Below, piece after piece: positions 53,707 through 61,950 of a stretch of DNA of 64,000 nucleotides. The stretch covers positions 9,374 through 73,373 of the forward strand of contig CAZTPX010000032.1 of assembly GCA_964615095.1 (NCBI GenBank), given 5' to 3'. The stretch is from JANXQG01 sp964615095 (GTDB lineage: Bacteria; Planctomycetota; Planctomycetia; Pirellulales; Thermoguttaceae). Within the stretch, counting starts at the first letter, position 1, and each line of letters starts with the position of its first letter. The position numbers were made by a program, and so were the translations under genes. The notes beneath the pieces were generated by a model, which worked only from the letters and a program-made list of their open reading frames with translations, was not told the DNA's origin and did no database searches.

Positions 53707-56700
53707 TCAATCTCTCTGCAGTACTTCAATCCGCGATTTGGCCGCGGTTACCTTATCGCTCTGGGGAAACTTCTCGATCAACTCTTTGTATTGTCTGATG
53801 GCTTGCGACTTCTTATTCAGGACTTCAAAGCACTTGGCCGCTTCGAAGGCCGCGTCGGCCTGCCACTGCGGGTAGGAATAGTTGGAGAGGACCGTGTAGA
53901 AACTCTCGATGGCCTTGGGATAATTCTTCTGCTGGAATTGAATCTCGCCGATCAAGAATTGTGAGCGGGCGGCCTGTTCGCCATTGTTCTTGGCCAACAC
54001 CTGCTGGTATTCGCTCATGGCCTCTTCGAAGCGGCCCAAATTCTGCAAAGCCCAACCCCGCTCGGACCAAGCATCGGGCAAGTACGCCGTCTCAGCGTTC
54101 TCCTTGATCAGGCGATCGAGCAGCGCGACGGACTTTTGCCAGGTTTCCTTGCGCTGATTCTCTTGGTCCGGGCGCAACATGGCCAGAGCCTGAGTGTCCA
54201 TTGCCTGGGCACTGTGCAACAGCGTGAGGACCTGGAAATCCTTCGACGACGCGTCTTTCACTTGCCCGTAGGCCGTCAGGGCCTCGCCGTACTTCTTCTG
54301 CTTGAAGAGGCATTCGGCCTCCATGAATGCGGCGTCGGCGGCTAGGGGCCCGCGGGGCCAGGTGGCGCGTTGATAGCGGAATGCCTGCTGGGCCTCGGCC
54401 GCGTTATCCAGGCGAAAATAGGCCCAACCGAGCTTATGGGACGCCTTCTCGCCCAGGTCGCTCTTGCCGGCCTTCTCCAACGCCGCGGCATAGGCCGTGG
54501 CAGCCGCCTGGAACTTGCCGTCCTTGTAGGCCGCTTCGCCCACGGAGAACTGAGCCTCGCCCACGAAGGAACTATCGGGACGCTCTTTGACCAAATCGGC
54601 GAAGGCCTCAACCGACTCTTTTTCCTGGCCGGCGGACTTTAGCGCCCAAGCCAGTTCGTAATAGACCTTGTCGGCAGTGCCATACTTGGGATCGTCTTTG
54701 ACCAGCGCGCGGAAAGTCGTGGCCGCTTCTGCATATTTCTTCAACCTGGTCTGGCAGAGCCCCAATACATAACGCGCGTCGGACTTTTCGCTCAGTTCAA
54801 TCCCCTCGCTGCCAAGAAACACCTGCAAATCGGCCGCGGCATCGCCATACTTGCCCAATTCTTGACGCGCCACGGCACGCGCATAAAGACTGCGGAGTTT
54901 CGACCTCAGATCGGGATATTTCTCAACGAGCGTGTTGAACGCCTCTTCCGCCGCGGGAAACTCCTTTTGATCGAACAGGGCCCAGCCCAGTCCGTGCAAG
55001 GCATACGGCACGCGGGAACTGGCGGGGCATTTTTCCACCACCAGACGGTATTCGATCGCGGCCGTCTTGGGATCGTTCGCTGCTGTGGCATAGCTACCCA
55101 AGAGGAAGTGCGCCCAATCCAGGACCTTGCTCTCGGGGAACTCGGCGACCAGCTTCTTCAAGGTTGTATCGGCCTTGGCCCGGTTCTGTAAGCGGTTATA
55201 GAGCTGCGCCAGCTTCAACAGCGTTTCGTCGGCCTGGCGCCAGTGGGGCGACGCAACTAGCGCGGCCTCCAAGGGCTGTACGGCCACGGCAAACTGCTTC
55301 TGCTCGATCAGGCTGCTGCCGATAAGAAACTGGGCCTCGGCCCGGGCATCGGCGCTCTTGAGCTGGCCGACCAGCGGTTGCAAAAGTGCGACAACCTCGG
55401 CATACTTCTTTTGCAGGTTGAGCGCGGTGCCCTGGCGGACCTTCCAGCTTTCGGCATCGGCGTGTTGCGGATACTTTTTCAACAGCTCGGCATAAAGCTT
55501 TTCCGCTTCGTCGTACTTGCCCAGTTGCAGCCGGCTCTCGGCCGACACGTAACGCACATCGGGGACCCATTCGTGGTCAGGATAGGAGGCCAGGAAGGAA
55601 TCGGTGTATTGCAGTGCGGCGGCGAAATTGCCCTGATTCATGGCCCAGTAGCAGGCCCAGTACAGGGCCTGCGGAGCAGCCGGGTCCTTGGGGAACTTAT
55701 TGACAATCCCGATATACAGCGCGAGCACCTCGTTCCGCCGCGCAGGGATGGCGGCTGCGGCCTCGGCGCGGTCCATCGCCAGGCCCGCCGCCCCTTCCTG
55801 TCCTTCGGCGCGGGGGATGAGTTTCTCGACCAAGGCCAGGGCCTCAGCGGGCTTGTTGTCGCGAAGCAGGCCCCGCGCCAAGGCATGGCCTGCCTTCAGC
55901 ACGTCGGGAAAACGCGTGGAACGAGGGAACTTCACAAAGATCCCAGCCAGTGTGTCGCCCGCCTCGCCACTCTTGCCAAGCTGGGCCAGGGCCACCGCCT
56001 GCCGCATAGTGGAATAGTCGGCCGATCCAAATCCGGGCCGGGCGGCTGCAGCGGCAAACCACTCGGCAGCCGCTTGATACTGGTGGACGTGGAAGAGCGT
56101 CTCGCCCCGCCGAAAGATGACTTCGCTCGCATAATGATGAGCGATGTACTTCTTCAAGTAGTCGTCGTAGGTCTTGCCCGCCGCTTCCCATTGCTTGGTT
56201 TCTTCCTGGGCAACTCCCAGGGCATACATGATCGCCGGCTCGAGCTTCTCGTCCGGCGTTTTGGTCAGGGCCTGGCCGTAGAACCGCACCGCCTCGGCTT
56301 TCTGGCCGGCATGATAGGCACAGTCGCCCCGCGTGTAGAGCACTTGCGCCAAGTTCTTGCTCTGCGGATAGCTGCGCACGAGCGCATCGAACGTAACGGC
56401 GGCAGCCGCATAGTCTTTGGCCGCCTGCTCGGCAGGCTCGATCTCCGCACGCTTGAACTGGCAAAGCCCCAGATAAAGATAGGTATCTTCCAGATGCTCG
56501 AACCGGGGCGCCGCCTTGACGACCGCGTCGAAATTCTGCTGGGCCGCGTCGAGTGATTTCAGCGCGGCGTCGGCTTGCTTCGCATCCAGCGCAGCGGCGG
56601 TAAAGTACTGGCAAACGCCCTGGTAGTGGCGGGCTTGAGTAACTCGCGCGTCGGCGGGATAGGCCTGGATAAAGCTGCCCCAAGCGTTGCTCGCCAGATC

Positions 56701-56841
56701 GTACGCCTCTTGATTCTGAAGGCGAACGGCCACATTATATTGACGGGTGGCCGCCTCGTTCTCTTGGGCGAAAAGCGGGGCACAGAAGAAAAACAACGCA
56801 CTCCACGCACCGGCCCAACCAACTCTCGTCAGAGCCTTCAT
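53707..56841 (-). CDS. Exported protein with many TPR repeats
   Basis: The ATG at 56839-56841 begins MKALTRVGWAGAWSALFFFCAPLFAQ, a signal peptide. AAGGGG precedes it. The 1044 residues are almost wholly TPR-type repeats (about 25 units with the pattern A..YQ..L...P, for example AEKLYAELLKKYPQHADAE). TPR solenoids bind other proteins. As the first gene of the operon with exbB, exbD and the toroid protein, it probably acts as periplasmic scaffold for the same machine. Similar to YbgF/BamD-type proteins but far longer. Confidence 0.9.
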   Translation of the reverse strand: MKALTRVGWAGAWSALFFFCAPLFAQENEAATRQYNVAVRLQNQEAYDLASNAWGSFIQAYPADARVTQARHYQGVCQYFTAAALDAKQADAALKSLDAAQQNFDAVVKAAPRFEHLEDTYLYLGLCQFKRAEIEPAEQAAKDYAAAAVTFDALVRSYPQSKNLAQVLYTRGDCAYHAGQKAEAVRFYGQALTKTPDEKLEPAIMYALGVAQEETKQWEAAGKTYDDYLKKYIAHHYASEVIFRRGETLFHVHQYQAAAEWFAAAAARPGFGSADYSTMRQAVALAQLGKSGEAGDTLAGIFVKFPRSTRFPDVLKAGHALARGLLRDNKPAEALALVEKLIPRAEGQEGAAGLAMDRAEAAAAIPARRNEVLALYIGIVNKFPKDPAAPQALYWACYWAMNQGNFAAALQYTDSFLASYPDHEWVPDVRYVSAESRLQLGKYDEAEKLYAELLKKYPQHADAESWKVRQGTALNLQKKYAEVVALLQPLVGQLKSADARAEAQFLIGSSLIEQKQFAVAVQPLEAALVASPHWRQADETLLKLAQLYNRLQNRAKADTTLKKLVAEFPESKVLDWAHFLLGSYATAANDPKTAAIEYRLVVEKCPASSRVPYALHGLGWALFDQKEFPAAEEAFNTLVEKYPDLRSKLRSLYARAVARQELGKYGDAAADLQVFLGSEGIELSEKSDARYVLGLCQTRLKKYAEAATTFRALVKDDPKYGTADKVYYELAWALKSAGQEKESVEAFADLVKERPDSSFVGEAQFSVGEAAYKDGKFQAAATAYAAALEKAGKSDLGEKASHKLGWAYFRLDNAAEAQQAFRYQRATWPRGPLAADAAFMEAECLFKQKKYGEALTAYGQVKDASSKDFQVLTLLHSAQAMDTQALAMLRPDQENQRKETWQKSVALLDRLIKENAETAYLPDAWSERGWALQNLGRFEEAMSEYQQVLAKNNGEQAARSQFLIGEIQFQQKNYPKAIESFYTVLSNYSYPQWQADAAFEAAKCFEVLNKKSQAIRQYKELIEKFPQSDKVTAAKSRIEVLQRD

Positions 56842-57238
56842 CCACGTTCCCCTTGTCTGATTCATTATCCGTTTCCTGTATCATACCACAATCGGCCCAA
56901 GCGGACAGTCCCCAGGCGCTCGCAGTCCCCCCAACTCAAAGTCTCGCTCAGTCGCTATATATTCGATGGCTGGCCGAACCGAAGAAGGGACAACTTGCCG
57001 ATTCCCCTATTATCTCATACTCATGGCCGAACGCCAACAATATGACGTTGCCGATGACGGCCGTTTCGTGCGGGGCCGAACAGCGGCGAAGGGCAATGTC
57101 GAGTTGTCTTGCTGCAAAAAATCGCCTATATTGGGTATTCACGCCAATTTCCGACTCACCCCGTGGGGTGGACTTTAGTCCGCCTTGCATTGCAATGGCA
57201 CGGTCCTTAACGACGCATCCGAGAAACCAGTACTACTG
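56842..57238. other. Intergenic region
   Basis: About 400 bases upstream of terC and of the TPR gene (divergent). It includes a family C-like motif at 57162-57180. No gene with ribosome site is seen; plus-strand frames here are weak. Confidence 0.4.
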
Positions 57239-58294
57239 ATGACGTTCGCTTCCCTCCATGGAATCCCCGTCGCCCCCGGTTGGACACTGTTTGCCGTGGC
57301 CGAGGCGGAGACTTCATTTGTCAACCTCTGGTGGTGGGCCGGTTTTATCCTGCTGGTACTAGTTCTGATCGCCATCGACCTCTTTACGATCTATCGGCGC
57401 ACGCGTGATCCTTCCACGCTGGAATCGGCGGCGGCGGTAGCTTTTTGGTGCCTCTTGGCCCTGCTCTTCAACGCTGTCATTTGGTGGCAACTTGGCGGCA
57501 GGGCCGGGCTGCAATTCGCAACCGGCTATCTGTTGGAATGGTCGCTGTCGATGGATAACGTCTTTGTCTTTGCCGTCATTTTCCGCTTCTTCCAGGTACC
57601 CAAGGTCCATCAGTATCGCATTCTTGTCTGGGGAATCCTGGGCGCGATCCTGATGCGGCTGGCATTCATCCTGGCTGGGGCGGCGCTGGTTTCCCGCTTT
57701 CAAGTCGTCCTGCCGATGTTCGGCCTTTTCCTGATCTACACGAGCTATCAACTGGCACGGCACTCGACCGATCGGATCGATCCGCAACGGAATTTCGTCT
57801 TCCGTTTCGCCCGTCGCTGGCTGCCGTTGGCCGAACCGATTGGAACAGCCAGGGCGGGGGACGCATCGTCAGCCGCGGTCGACTACGGTGGCCGCTTTCT
57901 GGTGCGGCAAGCGGGGCGGCTGCGGATTGCGCCGCCGCTGCTGGTCCTGCTGGTCGTAGAAGGCACCGACGTGCTTTTCGCCGTGGACAGCGTGCCGGCC
58001 ATTTTCGGCGTCACGCGCGATCCGTTCCTAATCTTCACCTCCAATATTTTCGCGATTCTGGGGTTGCGCGCCCTTTATTTCCTCCTGGCCGGCCTGATGG
58101 GTCGGTTTCGCTATTTGCACTATGGGCTGGCCGCAGTGCTGGCGTTTGTGGGACTGAAGATGATCGGCGAAAGCTGGCTGCCACACGAGGCCGGTACGGA
58201 ACTGATTCCGGCATGGGCATCGCTGGCCGTGATTGCCGGGCTGCTGGGGCTGGCCGTCGTCGCCTCGCTCCAAGCCCGAAAAGTCGCGGATTGA
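57239..58294 (+). CDS. TerC-family membrane transporter
   Basis: The ATG at 57239 gives 351 residues. At least seven hydrophobic helices are visible with the two TerC acidic motifs: EWSLSMDNVFVFAVIF and VVEGTDVLFAVDSVPAIFG. The family is linked to manganese export and tellurite resistance. It is monocistronic by context. A TTG at 57185 extends the frame but lacks a ribosome site. Confidence 0.88.
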   Translation: MTFASLHGIPVAPGWTLFAVAEAETSFVNLWWWAGFILLVLVLIAIDLFTIYRRTRDPSTLESAAAVAFWCLLALLFNAVIWWQLGGRAGLQFATGYLLEWSLSMDNVFVFAVIFRFFQVPKVHQYRILVWGILGAILMRLAFILAGAALVSRFQVVLPMFGLFLIYTSYQLARHSTDRIDPQRNFVFRFARRWLPLAEPIGTARAGDASSAAVDYGGRFLVRQAGRLRIAPPLLVLLVVEGTDVLFAVDSVPAIFGVTRDPFLIFTSNIFAILGLRALYFLLAGLMGRFRYLHYGLAAVLAFVGLKMIGESWLPHEAGTELIPAWASLAVIAGLLGLAVVASLQARKVAD

Positions 58295-58364
58295 ACCATA
58301 CAATTTGAAATCCGAATTTGCAATTTGAAATCGAAACCCTCCCCTCGCTACACTCTGCATGGGT

Positions 58365-58449
58365 AGAAATAACTCGTTGGAGTCCCGGCTTCAGCCGGTA
58401 ATTCGGCACAAAAGCCGGCTAAAGCCGGGACTCCAACGTGCCGTTTCTA
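58365..58449. repeat. Family B palindromic repeat, copy 1
   Basis: CGTTGGAGTCCCGGC (58375-58389) pairs with the complementary arm ending at 58438. Flanking AGAAA and TTTCT weakly extend the stem. It lies just before the epimerase gene. Confidence 0.8.
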
Positions 58450-58470
58450 TCCGCACAAAGTACACCCCCC

Positions 58471-59448
58471 ATGAAAAATTGTCTCGTCACCGGCGGCGCA
58501 GGTTTTATCGGCAGCCATCTGGTCGAGGCCCTGCTCGCGCGCGGCGACCGCGTTGCGGTCATCGACAACGAGTCGACCGGCACGCGCGCCAATCTGGCGG
58601 CGGTGATCGACAGCCCGCAGTTGCATTATATCCGCGGCAGCGTGGCGGATCGCGACCTCATGCGCCGCATGCTCGACGGCGTCGACGAGGTCTATCACCT
58701 GGCCGCGGCCGTGGGTGTGCAATTAATCGCCGAAAGCCCCATCCACACGATCGAGACAAACGTCTACCCCGTGGAACTCTTGCTGCAGGAACTCGCCCGC
58801 TTGCAGGCCGCCGGGCGGACTGTCCGCCTGTTCGTAGCCAGTTCCAGCGAGGTCTACGGCAAGAACCCCAAGCCGGTGTGGTGCGAAGACGACGACATGG
58901 TGCTCGGTTCCACCGCGCGTCCGCGGTGGTCTTACGGCGCGTCGAAGGCCATCGACGAGTTCCTGGCCCTGGCCTATTGGCGTCAACGGCAACTGCCGGC
59001 GGTTGTGGGCCGTTTCTTCAACGTCGTCGGTCCCCGACAAACCGGCGCTTATGGCATGGTGCTGCCGCGGCTGGTCGACGCCGCCCTGGCCGGCGGGCCG
59101 CTGGTGGTCCACGACGATGGCCGGCAGGAGCGCTGTTTCGCCCACGTCGCCGACATCGTTCGGGCCGTGCTCGCCTTGATGGAAAGTCCCCTCGCCGTGG
59201 GCCGCGTGTTCAACATCGGCAGCAACGTGCCGGTGAGCATCTTGGAGTTGGCCCAGCGCGTGATCCGCGCCGTCGATCCGGCCTTGGCAATCGAGTTCAT
59301 CACCTACGCGGTGGCCTACGGTCACGATTTCGAAGACTGTCGCCGCCGCGTGCCCGATCTTACTCGCTTGGGAGAAACGATCGGCGTCTGGCCCTACCGC
59401 GGGCTGGACGAGACGATTGCGGAAGTCGTGGCCTGGAAACGAGGATAA
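58471..59448 (+). CDS. NAD-dependent nucleotide-sugar epimerase/decarboxylase
   Basis: The ATG at 58471 begins MKNCLVTGGAGFIGSHLVEAL, an extended SDR Rossmann fold (GxxGxxG). The catalytic Tyr-Lys pair is YGASK (about residue 159). VGRFFNVVGPRQTG is a sugar-nucleotide motif and DIVRAVLALM follows. It interconverts UDP-sugars (for example UDP-glucose 4-epimerase or UDP-glucuronate decarboxylase). Choice between them is not possible here. It probably feeds cell-envelope glycan synthesis. Confidence 0.88.
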   Translation: MKNCLVTGGAGFIGSHLVEALLARGDRVAVIDNESTGTRANLAAVIDSPQLHYIRGSVADRDLMRRMLDGVDEVYHLAAAVGVQLIAESPIHTIETNVYPVELLLQELARLQAAGRTVRLFVASSSEVYGKNPKPVWCEDDDMVLGSTARPRWSYGASKAIDEFLALAYWRQRQLPAVVGRFFNVVGPRQTGAYGMVLPRLVDAALAGGPLVVHDDGRQERCFAHVADIVRAVLALMESPLAVGRVFNIGSNVPVSILELAQRVIRAVDPALAIEFITYAVAYGHDFEDCRRRVPDLTRLGETIGVWPYRGLDETIAEVVAWKRG

Positions 59449-59494
59449 TAAACACTGAAGTATGCGACAAATCGTGCTATAGTTTGCGCGGGAG

Positions 59495-59594
59495 GAAATG
59501 AGCCGTTGGAGTCCCGCCCGGGCACCATGTACTCATGGTCGGCGGCTGTTCCGGGAGGATTCCGGCTAAAGCCGGGACTCCAACGGCCCATTTC
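59495..59594. repeat. Family B palindromic repeat, copy 2
   Basis: GAAATGAGCCGTTGGAGTCC (59495-59514) is nearly complementary to the end of the unit at 59594. A central insertion holds a partial second hairpin. It follows the epimerase gene. Confidence 0.75.
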
Positions 59595-59976
59595 TGCCTG
59601 TATGCAGGCGGAATAACACTAGGGGATTATTTAAGTCTATTGATTTTGTGGGCCTACAATCCGAAAACTTGGAATAACCGATTTCTTCGCTACAAAATCC
59701 TTGCAAATTTTTTCAAGCGATGTTACGATGAATCTTGTGATCGGTGAAGATGCCTAAACGTGCGGGTATCTCTGCCGGATTGCAAGCTGCAACTTCGTTT
59801 GCAGCTCCAAGCGTAGACCCAATCAGCGAGGCAGTGTTTTCTGGTATCGCCGGTTCTGGTGTTTGGTGTGATTTTTGGCCAGGGCTGCGAAGCGTAACAG
59901 AGTCATTGTGGCGGGTTCGGGGGGCGTTTGTTGGGTAAGCGAATACCGAGGTTTTTTCTGCTTGAGGAGACTGCGA
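59595..59976. other. Intergenic region before the PEP-CTERM gene
   Basis: About 380 bases without a convincing gene. It is AT-richer than its surroundings and probably holds the PEP-CTERM gene promoter. The 64-residue frame at 59744-59938 has no clear ribosome site or family, so I leave it out. Confidence 0.4.
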
Positions 59977-60687
59977 ATGATCAGGAAAAGTATCGTGAGG
60001 GGGTTATGGGTGCTGGCGGTAGTCGCCATGGCTGCGGTGGCCCAAGCCGATAACATCAATTTAGCGTCGTTTGGCAATGTAACCTGGAACCCCACTACCA
60101 CTCCCGGCGGTATTTCGGAGAATATCCAGATTGAGAATCAGGCGGCTTCCGCCAATGAGGTTTTCAGCGGTTACGATTTGGGGTTGGGTTTCACGCTGGT
60201 TTCGGGCAGCGGCAAGCTGGCCGTCAGCAGTTATGCGAACCCGGCAAGTAATGCTGCTGCTGATTTCGGGTCCCTCCCGAATTTCGGAGCCACGTTTGAT
60301 GTTGGCGCTGGATTTGGGATTCAGGCTGGCAATTCGAGTAATACCAGTAGCAACTTTTCGGTAGGTACCTCGCCGGTGAACCTGTTGAACGTGACCATCG
60401 GGGCGGGGTCGGTCACGCCTTCGGCTGGCTCGGAGTTTGACGTTTGGGCGCTTGGGGCCACCAATGGTGAGGAAAACAATGGCGGCTTTAGCGACTATGA
60501 AGATAATCAGGGCGATGTTTTCCCGTTTGCCAATACCGGTGCCGTAGTGAATACTGAAGGCGACGTTTTGCTCGGCACAATCACGATAGCGGGGGCGGTG
60601 CCCGAGCCGAGTTCGTTGGTGTTGCTGGGTGCTGCGGCTTTGGGTTTGATGGGCTACTGTATCCGGCGTCGTTCCCTGGCGGCCTAG
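59977..60687 (+). CDS. PEP-CTERM-anchored secreted protein
   Basis: The ATG at 59977 has GAGGAGA upstream. A signal peptide (VRGLWVLAVVAMAAVAQA) is followed by a beta-rich domain of about 180 residues. The C-terminus VPEPSSLVLLGAAALG then LMGYCIRRRSLAA is a PEP-CTERM sorting signal (PEP motif, membrane helix, basic tail). Exosortase cleaves such proteins and places them on the surface. No exosortase is in the window. The middle domain is unassigned; about 236 residues in all. Confidence 0.88.
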   Translation: MIRKSIVRGLWVLAVVAMAAVAQADNINLASFGNVTWNPTTTPGGISENIQIENQAASANEVFSGYDLGLGFTLVSGSGKLAVSSYANPASNAAADFGSLPNFGATFDVGAGFGIQAGNSSNTSSNFSVGTSPVNLLNVTIGAGSVTPSAGSEFDVWALGATNGEENNGGFSDYEDNQGDVFPFANTGAVVNTEGDVLLGTITIAGAVPEPSSLVLLGAAALGLMGYCIRRRSLAA

Positions 60688-60727
60688 GCACTCCTAGCGA
60701 AGATAGTCTATCATTGAAAACGCAGGC

Positions 60728-60758
60728 ATAGGACGGATCGAGGATCCGTCCTATTTCG
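60728..60758 (+). terminator. Rho-independent terminator of the PEP-CTERM gene
   Basis: ATAGGACGGATC (60728-60739) and GATCCGTCCTAT (60743-60754) form a perfect stem around GAG, followed by TTCGTTTCTT. It lies about 40 bases after the PEP-CTERM stop. Confidence 0.8.
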
Positions 60759-60893
60759 TTTCTTGGTTGCTCATCGCGTTTCATCCATCTCTGTCGTTCC
60801 AGTCACGTCATTCCCGCAAGCAGCCCGGGCAAGAACCGAAGGGCCGACTCCGTAGGCCGAGTCTTCGCGAAACGTTTTCATGCCAAGACGCCC

Positions 60894-61586
60894 TTATGCC
60901 CCTGCGTCTCTGCGGATCGCCCGCAGCGACCAGGGTTGCTCCGGCAACTTGAAGCCGGCCTGCCAGTGCCAGAGCATGCTCGATTCGTTGCCGATCAGGA
61001 ACGTGCTGGCCAAACTGGCGTATCCCAGCCGCAAGAGGGCCGCCACGGCGGCGTCCAGCAGGGCCGTGCCGATCCCGCGGCGGGCAAGAAAGGGACCGAC
61101 AAAGATCCACGTCAGGTGCGGCAGGCCCACCGCGTTTGAAATCGCAAAGCGGGGTGGAAGGGTTACCAGGCTGGCCCCGGCCAGTTCGTCATCGCACACG
61201 GCAACCAGGCAGGCCTCGCCCACCAGCGGGCCTTCGGCGCCCGCCCGCGTTTCACCCAGACAGTTTTCCGCCGCCTTCAAACGCGTGTCCTCCGTCAGGC
61301 TGGCAAAGGGCTGTACGCGATGAAACGCCGCCGCGAACAATTCCGGCAACTCCGTCCAGTCTGCCTCTTGCAGAGGCCGGACGACAACTTCCTCGTCCCT
61401 GGCCGCGTCGGCAAATGGGCGGGTGAATGCCTGTAAATCGAGCAGCGCACGGCCACTCTTGGGCCGCGGGGAAAGTAAGGCATGGCCGTCGGAGTATTCG
61501 TACTTGTAGGCCGGGTTCTGCGGCAACTGCCAGAACTGCTTCCAGGTGAGCGGCAGTTCGATGGCTGAGAACCAGTCGTCGATCAT
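60894..61586 (-). CDS. GNAT-family acetyltransferase
   Basis: This 230-residue protein carries the GNAT core: VVVRPLQEADWTELPELF at about residue 67-84, GPFLARRGIGTALLDAAV (acetyl-CoA loop R/Q-x-x-G-x-G/A) near 165-182, then LRLGYASLAST and a final GFKLPEQ. An extra N-terminal segment of about 60 residues (WKQFWQLPQNPAYKYEY) precedes it and is unassigned. It acetylates an unknown amine or amino group. Confidence 0.85.
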   Translation of the reverse strand: MIDDWFSAIELPLTWKQFWQLPQNPAYKYEYSDGHALLSPRPKSGRALLDLQAFTRPFADAARDEEVVVRPLQEADWTELPELFAAAFHRVQPFASLTEDTRLKAAENCLGETRAGAEGPLVGEACLVAVCDDELAGASLVTLPPRFAISNAVGLPHLTWIFVGPFLARRGIGTALLDAAVAALLRLGYASLASTFLIGNESSMLWHWQAGFKLPEQPWSLRAIRRDAGA

Positions 61587-61671
61587 GGCGGTTGTACTCT
61601 TGCTTGGAGCAGTGGATCAGGCAATCATCTTCCTCGCCGAACCGGCCGCTGTCAACGACCCGACGGAGAAT

Positions 61672-61877
61672 CAAGTAGGTCTCTCTTGCCGAGAGAGACT
61701 ATTGTGATGCGAACTGCGGGGGAACTTCGGAGCTATCCCCGGGGCTGCGCACATTTGGAGTCCGATCCAAAAGGTGTTGGAGTCCCGGCCTTAGCCGGCT
61801 AAAGCCGGGACTCCAACACCGGTCCCCGGCCTTTCGGAAGAGGCTCTCAGCCCTTTCCGGCAGAAAGGACGTACTTG
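61672..61877. repeat. Family A element with a nested family B insertion
   Basis: It has the same ends as the 53557 copy: CAAGTAGGTC at 61672 and a GTACTTG end (one change) at 61877. It is longer (206 bp) because about 95 bp sit between the left half and the CCTTTCCGGCAG right half. The insert holds a family B hairpin at 61773-61820 (GGTGTTGGAGTCC pairs with GGACTCCAACACC). Confidence 0.8.
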
Positions 61878-61950
61878 CTTCCCCCCACGGCATCGGCTAC
61901 CATGAGGGAAGTGCGTCTCCCGTCCCTTGTCACTCTTGGAGACCAAGCCG

